Source of the DNA: Verrucomicrobium sp.
GTDB lineage: Bacteria; Verrucomicrobiota; Verrucomicrobiia; Methylacidiphilales; GAS474
Assembly: GCA_028283855.1 (NCBI GenBank)
Contig: JAPWJX010000009.1
Location: 124,001 to 188,000, forward strand
Direction: 5' to 3'
DNA: 64,000 nucleotides
Shown here one piece after another: positions 1 through 8,148 of this stretch. The translations under genes were made by a program, and so were the position numbers. Each line of letters begins with the position of its first letter. The stretch's first letter is position 1. The notes beneath the pieces are model-generated. The model was not told the DNA's origin and did no database searches. It was given only the letters and a program-made list of their open reading frames with translations.

Positions 1-1
1 G

Positions 2-994
2 GGCCTTTCCAGCCCCCTGGGCGCCGTCATGCGGGAATGGACCCAGCGGGACGGGCTGCGCATCCGGCAGCTGCGCGTCCCCATCGGCGTCATCGGCATC
101 ATTTACGAGTCCCGGCCCAACGTGACCATCGACGCCGCCGTGCTTTGCCTGAAGGCGGGCAACGGCGTCGTCCTGCGCGGCGGCAGCGAGGCCTTCAACT
201 CCAACCGTGCCCTGGCCGCCTGCCTCCAGGCCGGGCTCTTCCGCGCCGGGCTGCCCCAGGAGGCCATCCAGATCCTGCCCACCACCGACCGGGAGGCCAT
301 CGGCATCCTCTGCCGCCAGAGCGATTCCATCGACCTCCTCATTCCCCGGGGCGGGCAGGGTCTGATCGAAACGGTCGCCGCCCAGGCCCGCATGCCGGTC
401 ATCAAGCATTACAACGGCATCTGCCACGTCTACGTCCATGCCCAGGCTGACCCGGACATGGCGGAAAAGATCGTCCTCAACGCCAAGGTGCAGCGCCCCG
501 GCGTGTGCAACGCCGTGGAGACCCTCCTGGTCGACCGGGAGACGGCGGCGGAATTCGTGCCCCGCATCGTCGCTCGGCTGCGGGCGGAGGGCGTGGAGGT
601 GCGGGGGGACGTGGAGACCCGCGCCTTCGGCGGGGAGGCGGTCTTGCCCGCCACGGAGGCCGATTGGTCGACCGAATACCTCGACCTGATCCTTTCCGTC
701 CGCGTCGTCGGGGGGATCGAGGAGGCGGTCGACCACGTGGAACGCTACGGCTCCCACCATTCCGACACCATCGTGACCCGGAACGAGACCGCGGCGCGGC
801 GTTTCCTGGCGGAGGTCGACTCCGCCACCGTCTATTGGAACGCCTCCACCCGCTTCACGGATGGGGAGCAATTCGGCTTCGGCGCGGAGATCGGCATCAG
901 CACGGACAAGATCCACGCCCGCGGCCCCATGGGGCTGGAAGAGCTGACCTCCTACAAATACGTGATCGAGGGGACCGGACAGGTCCGGGAATGA
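2..994 (+). CDS. proA: Gamma-glutamyl phosphate reductase, 5'-truncated by window edge
   Basis: ProA reduces gamma-glutamyl phosphate to glutamate semialdehyde with NADPH, the second step of proline synthesis in the cytoplasm. The frame is open from base 2, so the true start lies before the window. About 330 residues are present against roughly 415 in the family, so some 85-90 N-terminal residues are missing. Family blocks visible are ESRPNVT, LRGGSEA, PRGG and the catalytic-cysteine segment PGVCNAVETLL, followed by the C-terminal AEIGIS and RGPMGLEELT stretches. The stop overlaps the next start in an ATGA junction, indicating co-transcription with the acetyltransferase. Function is certain from the motifs; no anomaly is seen. 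Confidence 0.95.
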   Translation, partial: GLSSPLGAVMREWTQRDGLRIRQLRVPIGVIGIIYESRPNVTIDAAVLCLKAGNGVVLRGGSEAFNSNRALAACLQAGLFRAGLPQEAIQILPTTDREAIGILCRQSDSIDLLIPRGGQGLIETVAAQARMPVIKHYNGICHVYVHAQADPDMAEKIVLNAKVQRPGVCNAVETLLVDRETAAEFVPRIVARLRAEGVEVRGDVETRAFGGEAVLPATEADWSTEYLDLILSVRVVGGIEEAVDHVERYGSHHSDTIVTRNETAARRFLAEVDSATVYWNASTRFTDGEQFGFGAEIGISTDKIHARGPMGLEELTSYKYVIEGTGQVRE

Positions 995-1479
995 TCCGCC
1001 GCGCCGCCGTTTCCGACGCGGCGGCCATCGCGCGGCTTCACGTCGCCAGCTGGCGGACGACTTACGCGGGCATCGTCGATGCCGCTTATCTCGATTCCCT
1101 GAACGAAACCGCCCGCGTTCCCGGCTGGGAGGAGCAGCTGAAAAATCCAGCGCTGGACTGCCTCGTCGCGGAGGATGCGGGGAAATTGCTCGGCTTTTCC
1201 GTGGGCGGCCCCATTCGGGAACCGCTGGCCGGTTACGGCGCGGAGCTCTACGCGATCTATCTTTTGCGGGAAGCCCAGGGGCGGGGCGTCGGCCGGGCGC
1301 TTTTTGGGGAAACGGTGGCGGCGCTCCGCGCGCGGGGCTTTCAGGGCGTCGCGGCGTGGGTGATGCGCCGCAATCCCGCCCGCGTGTTCTATGAGCGGAT
1401 GGGCGGCGTGCCGGCGGGCAGCACGGAGATGCTTCTGGCGGGCGAGACGTTTAAGCTGGCCGCCTACGGCTGGGCTTAA
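991..1479 (+). CDS. GNAT-family N-acetyltransferase
   Basis: A 162-residue protein with the GNAT fold, expected to move an acetyl group from acetyl-CoA to an amine of an unknown substrate. It starts with MIRRAAVSDA, the usual beta-1 region. The acetyl-CoA pyrophosphate-binding motif A is QGRGVG at residues 96-101, followed by a FYERMG segment typical of the last strands. The ATG overlaps the proA stop by 4 nt (ATGA), so translation is probably coupled. Its end converges on, and overlaps by 4 nt, the end of the DAHP synthase gene on the other strand. The substrate cannot be read from sequence; protein, polyamine or small-molecule acetylation are all open. Confidence 0.85.
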   Translation: MIRRAAVSDAAAIARLHVASWRTTYAGIVDAAYLDSLNETARVPGWEEQLKNPALDCLVAEDAGKLLGFSVGGPIREPLAGYGAELYAIYLLREAQGRGVGRALFGETVAALRARGFQGVAAWVMRRNPARVFYERMGGVPAGSTEMLLAGETFKLAAYGWA

Positions 1480-2561
1480 GCCGTCGCCATGGCGGCCTGG
1501 TGCGCCCGCAGGCGCTCCGCGCCGGTGCGCAGGAGCTTCTCCGTCGTCTCCCAGCTGATGCAGCTGTCGGTGATCGACTGGCCGGGGCGGATCGCGCCGC
1601 CGGGATTGGGGAAGGCCTGGCGGCCTTCTTCCAGGTTGCTCTCCAGCATCGCGCCCAGGAGGGCGGCGTTGCCGTCGGCCCGCTGGTCGAGGATCGACTG
1701 CCAGACGATTTCCTGCCGCTCCGGCTTTTTTTCCGAATTGGCGTGGCTGCAATCGACCAAGAGGGTGGCGGGCAGACCGGCGGCCTGCATGCGGGTGGCC
1801 GCCTCGGCCAGGCTCTTCGGGTCGTAATTGGTCCGCTTGTTGCCGCCGCGCAGGATGATGTGACCCCAGGGGTTGCCCTTCGTCAGCACGGTGGCGGTGC
1901 GCCCCTCGGCGTCGATGCCCAGGAAATTGTGGGAGTGGCGGGCGGCGTCCATGGCGTCGACGGCCACCTGGAGGCTGCCGTCGGTGCCGTTCTTGAAGCC
2001 GATGGGCATGGAGAGGCCGCTGGCCATCTGCCGGTGGGTCTGGGACTCCGTGGTGCGGGCGCCGATGGCGGCCCAGCTTACGAGGTCGGCGATGTATTGG
2101 GGGACGATGGGGTCGAGGAACTCGGTGGCCGCGCCCATGCCCATCTCCGTAATTTGGGAGAGGAGCTTCCGCGCCAGGCGCAGGCCCGCCTCCATGTCGC
2201 AGGAGCCGTCCAGGAAGGGGTCGCTGATGAGGCCCTTCCAGCCGATGGTGGTGCGGGGCTTCTCGAAATAGACGCGCATGAGGAGGAAGAACTCCTTCTC
2301 CACGTCCTTTTGCAGGGCGCGCAGGCGGCGGGCGTATTCCAGGGCCCCTTCCGCGTTGTGGATGGAGCAGGGCCCCACGACGACGAGGAAGCGGGGATCC
2401 TTCCGCTGGAGGATCGCCTTCACCGTCTCCCGCGTCTCCGCGACGGTGCGCAGGGAGGCCTCCGAAAGGGGAAACGCGGCCTTCAGGTCCTGGGGGGAGG
2501 GAAGGCGGACGATTCCGGAGATGTTGACGTCTTGCAGGGGCGTGTTCACGGGGTTTGGCAT
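1476..2561 (-). CDS. aroG: 3-deoxy-7-phosphoheptulonate synthase (DAHP synthase, type I)
   Basis: Condenses phosphoenolpyruvate and erythrose 4-phosphate, the committing step of the shikimate pathway. Family blocks seen are GPCSIH, EKPRTTIGWKGL, the GFKNGTDG loop, ILRGG and the metal-binding DCSHAN near the C-terminus. The length of 361 residues fits the AroF/G/H family. An in-frame TTG at 2588 would add nine residues. I prefer the ATG at 2561 because a promoter-like pair (TTGAAC, 17 bp, GTCAAT) ends only 9 nt above it, which would leave the TTG untranscribed. It is divergent from trpC with 50 bp between start codons, so two aromatic amino-acid genes share a control region. The symbol is by family; which feedback-sensitive isoform it is cannot be told. 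Confidence 0.93.
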   Translation of the reverse strand: MPNPVNTPLQDVNISGIVRLPSPQDLKAAFPLSEASLRTVAETRETVKAILQRKDPRFLVVVGPCSIHNAEGALEYARRLRALQKDVEKEFFLLMRVYFEKPRTTIGWKGLISDPFLDGSCDMEAGLRLARKLLSQITEMGMGAATEFLDPIVPQYIADLVSWAAIGARTTESQTHRQMASGLSMPIGFKNGTDGSLQVAVDAMDAARHSHNFLGIDAEGRTATVLTKGNPWGHIILRGGNKRTNYDPKSLAEAATRMQAAGLPATLLVDCSHANSEKKPERQEIVWQSILDQRADGNAALLGAMLESNLEEGRQAFPNPGGAIRPGQSITDSCISWETTEKLLRTGAERLRAHQAAMATA

Positions 2562-2570
2562 GGTGCCAGA

Positions 2571-2600
2571 ATTGACCTGGAGAGGCAAGCCGGGTTCAAT
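2571..2600. promoter_or_regulatory. Overlapping divergent promoters for aroG and trpC
   Basis: On the plus strand TTGACC (2572-2577) and TTCAAT (2595-2600) are 17 bp apart and the trpC ATG follows 11 nt later. On the minus strand TTGAAC (rc 2594-2599) and GTCAAT (rc 2571-2576) are also 17 bp apart and the aroG ATG follows 9 nt later. Each -35 therefore coincides with the other gene's -10, forming a near-palindrome with ATTGACC and GGTTCAAT at its ends. This is read from sequence only; promoter activity is inferred. Confidence 0.45.
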
Positions 2601-2611
2601 TCCTCTCTTTT

Positions 2612-3397
2612 ATGAAAGGTAAGCTTCTTGAAATCCTGGCCTCGAAGGAGGCCGAATGGCAGCGGTTGGTTCCCGTGGCCAAGGAACTCCGTGCCCAGGC
2701 TCTGCGCCGGGACGATTTCCGCCCCTTCCGCGCCGGGCTTTTCCGGGAGCCGGAGCTGGGCCTCATCGCGGAGGTGAAGAAAGCTTCCCCCTCCGCCGGG
2801 GTCATCGCGGAAAACTTTGACCCCGTCACGCAGGCGCGGGAATACGAGCGGGCCGGGGCCCACGCGCTCAGCGTCCTGACGGACGAGAAATACTTCGGCG
2901 GCAACCTGAGCCTCCTCCAGGACATCCGGGATCAGGTCGACCTGCCCATCCTGCGGAAGGACTTCATCGTCCACGAGCTGCAGGTTTATGAGAGTGTGGT
3001 GGCCGGGGCCGACGCGATCCTCCTCATCGTGGCCGCGCTGGACGATCCGACGCTGGAGCGGCTCTACCAGCTGGCCCGCACGGTGCAGCTCGACGTGTTG
3101 GTGGAAGTCCACACCCTGCGGGAGATGGACCGCGCCTTGGAACTGGGAGCCGACATCGTAGGCATCAACAACCGGAACCTCGACACCTTCGAGGTCGACC
3201 TTTACACGACCGAGGCGCTGGCCGAGGAAATCCCCAGCGATTGCCTGGCGGTGAGCGAGAGCGGGATCCGCACCGCCGAGGACGTCCGCCGCCTGCGCCG
3301 CAGCGGAATCAACGCGATCCTGGTGGGAGAAACTCTGATGCGGGCGAAGAGCGTGCCGGACAAAGTCCGGGAGCTGCTCCTCAAGGAAGAGGATTAG
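2612..3397 (+). CDS. trpC: Indole-3-glycerol phosphate synthase
   Basis: Converts 1-(2-carboxyphenylamino)-1-deoxyribulose 5-phosphate to indole-3-glycerol phosphate in tryptophan synthesis. At 261 residues it is the normal single-domain TIM-barrel enzyme, not fused to TrpF. Visible signatures are the family hallmark IAEVKKASPS, LTDEKYFGG, LPILRKDF, GINNRNL, VSESGI and VGETLM near the phosphate-binding end. No Shine-Dalgarno sequence precedes the ATG; the promoter-like TTCAAT ends 11 nt upstream, suggesting a very short leader. The rest of the visible trp pathway (trpF, trpB) is about 45 kb away. The 3' end overlaps the convergent MFS gene by 17 bp. Confidence 0.96.
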   Translation: MKGKLLEILASKEAEWQRLVPVAKELRAQALRRDDFRPFRAGLFREPELGLIAEVKKASPSAGVIAENFDPVTQAREYERAGAHALSVLTDEKYFGGNLSLLQDIRDQVDLPILRKDFIVHELQVYESVVAGADAILLIVAALDDPTLERLYQLARTVQLDVLVEVHTLREMDRALELGADIVGINNRNLDTFEVDLYTTEALAEEIPSDCLAVSESGIRTAEDVRRLRRSGINAILVGETLMRAKSVPDKVRELLLKEED

Positions 3398-4574
3398 GGG
3401 AAGCCTTCGCCTCGACGATCGCCTTGGAGGGAGGCGTCAGCCCCAGGGCCAGGAGGAGGACCAGCGTGCCGGTCCAAAAGGGCAGGGCGGCGTTCTTGTC
3501 CAGCAGCCAGCCGCCCAGGAGCGGTCCGACGATGCGGCCCAGGCTGCCCGCTCCCTGCAGCACGCCCAGAATGAGGCCCTGGGTGTTCGGCGGGGTCAGG
3601 ATGGAGCCGATGCCGAAGAGGACGGGCCGGAGCATGCCCAGGCCGATGCCGATCGCGGTCAGGCAGACGAAGATTTGCCAGAGCTTCGCGCAGAGCGGCG
3701 TCACCGCCAGCCCGGCGGCCACGGAGATCAGCCCCGCCTTGAGCAGGACCGGTTCTCCCAGCGTCTTCACCAGCCGTCCCAGCAGGCCGCCCTGGAGCAT
3801 GGCGACCAGCAGGCCGACGTAGGCCAGGAGCAGGCCCACTTCCTCGATGCCGAAGCCGAAGTAGGTGTCCCCCTGCATGAAGAGGGCGAAGGTCGTCTCC
3901 CACTTGGAAAAGGCCAGGTTGGTCAGGAAGGAGATGGCGATGAGGGAGGTGATCATCGGCAGGCTGGAGGCGTAGCGCCAGTCGTGGAAGTAGCCGTCCC
4001 ATTTCTTGGCGGCGGCGGTTTCCTTCTTGGAAAGGGATTCGGGCAGGAAGAAAATCGCCAGCACCAGGCTCAGGCCGGAAATGCCCGCGGCGATGAAGGC
4101 GGGCAGCTCATGCCCGCTCCGGCCGAAGACGCCCGCAAGCACCGGCCCCAGGATGAAGCCCAGGCCGAAGGCGGCGCCGATGACGCCCATGCCGCGGGAG
4201 CGGTTCTCCTTCGTCGTGATGTCGGCCACGTAGGCGTTGGCCACGGAGATGTTCGCCGCGCAGATGCCCGCCAGGACGCGGGAGGCCAGGATGAGCCAGA
4301 ACTGGTGGGAGAACGCCAGGATGAGGTAGGAGGCGGTCGATCCCGCCAGGCTGACCGTCATGATGGGCCGCCGTCCGATCCGGTCGGAGAGCCGTCCCCA
4401 GATCGGGGCGAAGAGGAACTGCATCAAGGAGAAGCTGCCGAAGAGCCATCCCACCATCGCGCCGGAGGCGCCGTAGTGCCGCCCGAAGTAGGGCAGGAGG
4501 GGCATGATGAGGCCAAAGCCGATCAGGTCGATGAAGACGACGAGGAAAAGGGTGAAAAGGGTCGGTTTGCGCAT
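3381..4574 (-). CDS. MFS transporter, TetA/drug-efflux-like
   Basis: A 397-residue inner-membrane protein with about 12 hydrophobic segments. The first segment region reads LIGFGLIMPLLP and the loop after TM2 has the MFS motif A in the form GRLSDRIGRRP, as in proton-driven drug exporters of the TetA/DHA1 group. It is last in a minus-strand run (methyltransferase, SRPBCC, ketosynthase, FAD oxidoreductase, then this gene after 48 bp), so it may export that cluster's product. That role is an inference from position; a general drug or metabolite exporter is the alternative. Confidence 0.85.
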   Translation of the reverse strand: MRKPTLFTLFLVVFIDLIGFGLIMPLLPYFGRHYGASGAMVGWLFGSFSLMQFLFAPIWGRLSDRIGRRPIMTVSLAGSTASYLILAFSHQFWLILASRVLAGICAANISVANAYVADITTKENRSRGMGVIGAAFGLGFILGPVLAGVFGRSGHELPAFIAAGISGLSLVLAIFFLPESLSKKETAAAKKWDGYFHDWRYASSLPMITSLIAISFLTNLAFSKWETTFALFMQGDTYFGFGIEEVGLLLAYVGLLVAMLQGGLLGRLVKTLGEPVLLKAGLISVAAGLAVTPLCAKLWQIFVCLTAIGIGLGMLRPVLFGIGSILTPPNTQGLILGVLQGAGSLGRIVGPLLGGWLLDKNAALPFWTGTLVLLLALGLTPPSKAIVEAKASPNPLP

Positions 4575-4622
4575 GGGCGGAAGGACTGAATATAGGCCGC
4601 CGGAAGGCGGAGAAAAGCAGGA

Positions 4623-5672
4623 TTATTCCAGCACCCGGCGGGCCAGCCGTTCCAGCAGGAAAGGCGCGCGGCGCAGGAGGCCCAGGGCCCGCCCGCCTCG
4701 GCGGCTATCGGCCAGGAGCCAGCGGGCCAGGGCGTTGACCCGCAGTTCCCCGGCGTAGAGCCGCCGGTGCCGGGCCTGGTAGCGGGCAGCCAGCGCGGCG
4801 GGGGATTCCCCCCAGCCGTCCCGCAGCGTTTCCGCCGCAGCCTCCGCGGAAGCCAGGGCAAAGAAGATGCCTTCCCCGGTGAAGGGCTCCACGAGCCGGG
4901 CGGCGTCCCCCGCCAGCCAGATCCGTCCGCGGGCGGGCTCCGCCGGGGGGCGGGAAAGGGGGGCGGTGCTGACCAGGGACTCGATCCGCGCGCCGGGGAA
5001 GAAACGGGTGGCCACTTCCCGGGGATCGAGCCGGGAAGTGGCTTCCAGCGCCAGGGCCAGGTCCGCCCGGCCGCCGCCCAGGCTCACGCAGCCGTAGTAG
5101 CCGCCGGGAAAGACGTTCATGCGGAGCGTCTCCCCCGTATCGACGCCGGTGAGGAGCGCCTGCCAGCCGACCCGGCCGTCCCGCCGGAAGGGCTGGGCCA
5201 GCCCGGCGAGGGCGGCGATGGAGGAGGCGCGGCCGTCGGCGGCCAGGATGAAATCGGCGTGGAATGTCTCCCGCTCGCACTCCACGGCGCCGTCCAGGCC
5301 GACGCGGCGGACCGCCGTTCCTTCCCGCACCTCCGCTCCCGCCCGGCGCGCTTCCCCCAAAAGCCAGAGGTCCAGGGCCGCGCGGTCCACGGCGCGGAAG
5401 TCTCCCTTCACGGGGCGGCGGAAGACGGGTTTTCCGTCCCGCTGGAGTTCCAGTTCCCGGACGGTCCCATGCTCCAGCGCGGCGAAGCCCTCCGCCAGGC
5501 CGTGCCGCCGCCAAAGGTCCCAGGCGCGGGGATTGAGGCAGCCGCCGCAGGCTTTGGGCCGGGGAAAGCGGGCCTTTTCCAAAAGGAGGACGCGGCGGCC
5601 CGCCCGGGCCAAAATCAGGGCGGCCAGGGATCCGGCCGGGCCCGCGCCGACGATCGCCACGTCCCGGCGCAT
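4623..5672 (-). CDS. FAD-dependent oxidoreductase, geranylgeranyl-reductase-like
   Basis: A 349-residue flavoprotein. The N-terminus has the Rossmann FAD motif VAIVGAGPAGSLAAL (residues 5-19), followed by LLLEKARFPRPKACGG, a layout typical of the geranylgeranyl reductase/UbiH-like group. The second FAD motif is WLAGDAARLVEPFTGEG. It starts 2 nt after the ketosynthase stop, so it is clearly in the same operon. Relatives of this type often sit beside type III polyketide synthases and methyltransferases and hydroxylate or reduce the product; here the partner is a FabF-type ketosynthase. Substrate unknown. Reductase and monooxygenase activity cannot be separated from the sequence alone. Confidence 0.85.
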   Translation of the reverse strand: MRRDVAIVGAGPAGSLAALILARAGRRVLLLEKARFPRPKACGGCLNPRAWDLWRRHGLAEGFAALEHGTVRELELQRDGKPVFRRPVKGDFRAVDRAALDLWLLGEARRAGAEVREGTAVRRVGLDGAVECERETFHADFILAADGRASSIAALAGLAQPFRRDGRVGWQALLTGVDTGETLRMNVFPGGYYGCVSLGGGRADLALALEATSRLDPREVATRFFPGARIESLVSTAPLSRPPAEPARGRIWLAGDAARLVEPFTGEGIFFALASAEAAAETLRDGWGESPAALAARYQARHRRLYAGELRVNALARWLLADSRRGGRALGLLRRAPFLLERLARRVLE

Positions 5673-5674
5673 GG

Positions 5675-6913
5675 CTACTCCGCGCGACCCAGCACGAGGC
5701 AGGAATTGATCCCGCCGAAGCCGAAGGAATTGCTCAGCGCATGGCGGAGCGGCTGGGCGCGTCCGGCCAGGGCCAGGTCCAGCGTGCCGGGATGGTCCGG
5801 CTCCTGGCAGTGCAGGGTGGCGGGGACGTATTGATGGTGGAGAGCCAGGGCCATGACGACGGCCTCGATCGTTCCGGTGGCGCCGAGAGGGTGGCCGTAG
5901 AAGCCCTTCGTCCCGCTCACCGCGGGGCGATGGGAGCCGAAGACCTCCGTCAGGGCGTGCGTCTCGTGCTCGTCGTTCATCGGCGTGCTGCTGGCGTGGG
6001 CGTTGACGTAGTCGACCTGCTCCGGCTTCAGCCCGGCCTCCCGCAGGGCCTCCCGCATCGCCAGGATGGCGGAAGCGCCGTCCGGCAGGGAGGAGGTCAT
6101 GTGGTAGGCGTCGTTGTTCAGGGAGTAGCCGAGGACCTCCGCGTAGATCGTCGCGCCGCGCGCGCGGGCGGCCTCCCGCTCCTCCAGGACCATGGCGGCG
6201 GCCCCTTCCCCCATGACGAAGCCGCTGCGGCGGCGGTCGAAGGGGCGGCAGGCCACGGCGGGATCGGCGGTCTCCTTCGACATTGCCTTGATCGCGTCGA
6301 ACGCGCCGAAGGTCAGCGGGGCCAGCGGGGCCTCCGCCGCGCCGGCCACCATCCGGTCGGCGTAGCCGTCCCGGATGGCGCGGAAGGCCTCCCCCACGGC
6401 GACGGTGCCGGAGGCGCAGCTGTTGGAATTGGTGGTGGCGTAGCCGCGCAGGCCGTAATGGATGGCGATGTTGGCGTGGGCCGATCCGCCGAAGACCTGA
6501 AGAGCCAGGGAGGGCGGGATCGCATCCGGGCCCTTTTCCAGGAAGCGGGCGTGCTGCTGCTCCGCGTTGGCGATGCCGCCCAGGGCGGTGCCGAAGCTGA
6601 CGCCGAAGCGCGGATCGGGCGCGGCTCCTTCCGCCGGTTCCAGCCCGGCGTGGCGCAGCGCCTCCTGCGCCACGACCAGGGAGAACTGCGCGTAGCGGTC
6701 CAGCCGCTTCAGCCGGTGCGGGGGAAAGAAGGCGGACGGCTCATAGTCGTTCACCTCCGCCGCGCACTGGGCGTGGTAGGCGGTCCGGTCGAAACGGGTC
6801 AGGTAGCCGATCCCGCCGCGCTCCTCCCGGATGGCCTGCCAGAGCTTTTCGGCCCCGATGCCCAGGCTGGTCAATGCCCCCAGGCCGGTGACGACGACGC
6901 GCCTGCCGCTCAC
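5675..6913 (-). CDS. Beta-ketoacyl synthase, FabF/KAS II type
   Basis: A 412-residue thiolase-fold condensing enzyme that would extend an acyl chain with malonyl-ACP. The catalytic triad is intact: Cys166 in NSCASG, His306 in NAHASSTP and His341 in GFYGHPLGAT. The GTG at 6913 is chosen because it gives the family N-terminus (RRVVVTGLGALTSLG) and overlaps the preceding SRPBCC stop as GTGA; the upstream in-frame extension is arginine/proline-rich and non-conserved. No ACP, chain-length factor, ketoreductase or malonyltransferase is adjacent, so it is not the main fatty-acid fab locus. With a cyclase-like protein, methyltransferase and FAD enzyme it probably makes a specialised polyketide or modified fatty acyl product. 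A second housekeeping FabF is the alternative. Confidence 0.9.
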   Translation of the reverse strand: MSGRRVVVTGLGALTSLGIGAEKLWQAIREERGGIGYLTRFDRTAYHAQCAAEVNDYEPSAFFPPHRLKRLDRYAQFSLVVAQEALRHAGLEPAEGAAPDPRFGVSFGTALGGIANAEQQHARFLEKGPDAIPPSLALQVFGGSAHANIAIHYGLRGYATTNSNSCASGTVAVGEAFRAIRDGYADRMVAGAAEAPLAPLTFGAFDAIKAMSKETADPAVACRPFDRRRSGFVMGEGAAAMVLEEREAARARGATIYAEVLGYSLNNDAYHMTSSLPDGASAILAMREALREAGLKPEQVDYVNAHASSTPMNDEHETHALTEVFGSHRPAVSGTKGFYGHPLGATGTIEAVVMALALHHQYVPATLHCQEPDHPGTLDLALAGRAQPLRHALSNSFGFGGINSCLVLGRAE

Positions 6914-7359
6914 GAGCCGCCCTCCAGCCGGGCCTTGAGCCCTTCCAAGGTGAGCCCGGCGACGTGGTCGATGAGGAAGCGGCCCACCACCGCGTCCGCG
7001 ATCCAGGGGCCGACGAGGGGCCAATCCAATTCAAAATCGTGGATGATCTCCACCCGCACGCCGTGCGGGGAGGGGGTGAACTCCCACCGGACTTCCATGC
7101 CGCGCGTCAGCGGCTTGAGGTGCTGGAAGCGCATTTGCAGCCGGGCCGCGTCGGCGCGGTAGACGGAGACCCAGGAAAGGGGGATGCCGGAGCGGACGCA
7201 GGCCATCTTCACGATCCCGCCGTCGCCGCCCGGAGCGCGGGTCAGAAACTCGTTGGAGCGGTAGTGCGGGAGGAATTCCGGCCACCGCTCCAGGTCGGAA
7301 GCCAGGGCGAATGCCTCCTCCCGGCTCACGGCGATCTCGATCTGCTTGTGCGCGTGCAT
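6910..7359 (-). CDS. SRPBCC-family polyketide cyclase/coenzyme Q-binding-like protein
   Basis: About 149 residues with the START/Bet v1-like (SRPBCC) pattern: an N-terminal strand (KQIEIAVSREEAFALASDLERWPEFLP), a central beta sheet and a long C-terminal helix ending FLIDHVAGLTLEGL. The family includes aromatase/cyclases of polyketide clusters and COQ10-like lipid chaperones. Start uncertain: ATG at 7359 fits the fold; a GTG at 7380 lies 4 nt after the methyltransferase stop. Neither has a clear ribosome site. It lies between methyltransferase and ketosynthase, and its stop overlaps the ketosynthase GTG. The neighbourhood favours a cyclase or intermediate-binding role for a polyketide, which is inference. 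Confidence 0.75.
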   Translation of the reverse strand: MHAHKQIEIAVSREEAFALASDLERWPEFLPHYRSNEFLTRAPGGDGGIVKMACVRSGIPLSWVSVYRADAARLQMRFQHLKPLTRGMEVRWEFTPSPHGVRVEIIHDFELDWPLVGPWIADAVVGRFLIDHVAGLTLEGLKARLEGGS

Positions 7360-7384
7360 CGAAGAAGCGAAGGCTAGCACAGAT

Positions 7385-8065
7385 TCAGCCGCGCGACACC
7401 ATGGCCTGCCGGAACCAGGGCAAGCGCGTCCACCGCAACGCCTTCCACCCCGCCCGCCGGGCCAGGGCGACGAATTCCGCCGGGGTGAACGAGCGGCGGA
7501 CGGAGAGCCGCCCGTCGTGCCGCGTGGCGGCGTCCCGCATCCAAAGCTGGGTCAGGAGCCAGACGGCGGCGTAGGCCAGGCGCCCCCGCACGAGGTCCAC
7601 GACGGCGGCGTTCCGCGCCACGCGGCGGGCTTCCCGCAGCACGGTCACCGCGTCCTGCTCCGAAAAATGGTGGAGGGCCAGGGAGCAGTAGGCGGCGTCG
7701 AGCGCCCCGTCGCGGAAGGGGAGGCGCTTCAGATCGGCCTGGATGAAGAAGACGGGCAGGCCGGGCGGCGTCGCCTCCCGGGCCAGATGCAGGGTGGCGG
7801 CGTGGCGGTCGACGGCAAGGACCAGACAATCGGGCCGCCGCGAGGCCAGGAGACGGGCATGGTCGCCAAATCCGGAAGCCAGGTCGGCCACGGCGGCGGG
7901 GCCTTTTCGGGGCAGGAGGGCGCGCAGCGTCCGGCGGACGGCCGCGTGGCCGCCGAACCAGCGGTTGATCTGCTCCAGGCGGCGGAGCTGCTCCCGCAGG
8001 GCGGCAGGATCGGCTTCATCCTTGTCCATCCACTCGGGGTGGTCGGCGGCAAAATCCCGGCGCAT
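7385..8065 (-). CDS. Class I SAM-dependent methyltransferase (polyketide-cluster type)
   Basis: A 226-residue methyltransferase. Motif I, the SAM-binding glycine loop, is DLASGFGDHARLL, followed by an acidic strand end at LAVDRH and a motif IV region at LDAAYCSLALHHFSE. The N-terminal LRRLEQINRWFGGH and C-terminal HDGRLSVRRSFTPAEF segments resemble, from memory of the family, the UbiE-like methyltransferases that accompany type III polyketide synthases and FAD oxidoreductases. It is the first gene of the five-gene minus-strand operon and diverges from pfkA across 83 bp. The methyl acceptor is unknown; a phenolic or carboxyl group of the cluster product is likely. Confidence 0.82.
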   Translation of the reverse strand: MRRDFAADHPEWMDKDEADPAALREQLRRLEQINRWFGGHAAVRRTLRALLPRKGPAAVADLASGFGDHARLLASRRPDCLVLAVDRHAATLHLAREATPPGLPVFFIQADLKRLPFRDGALDAAYCSLALHHFSEQDAVTVLREARRVARNAAVVDLVRGRLAYAAVWLLTQLWMRDAATRHDGRLSVRRSFTPAEFVALARRAGWKALRWTRLPWFRQAMVSRG

Positions 8066-8148
8066 GGCCGGAAGCTACCGGGCCGGGCCCAGCGACGCAA
8101 AATTTCCTTTGCGGGGCCGCCCGTTAGCGTTTATCACCGCTGCACGCC

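Noticed and set aside
1500-2615. Long reading frames on the strand opposite aroG, and similar long shadow frames opposite ior, gcvP, treZ and glgX
   Set aside because: They mirror high-GC codon bias, lack protein-family motifs and conflict with well-supported genes on the other strand.
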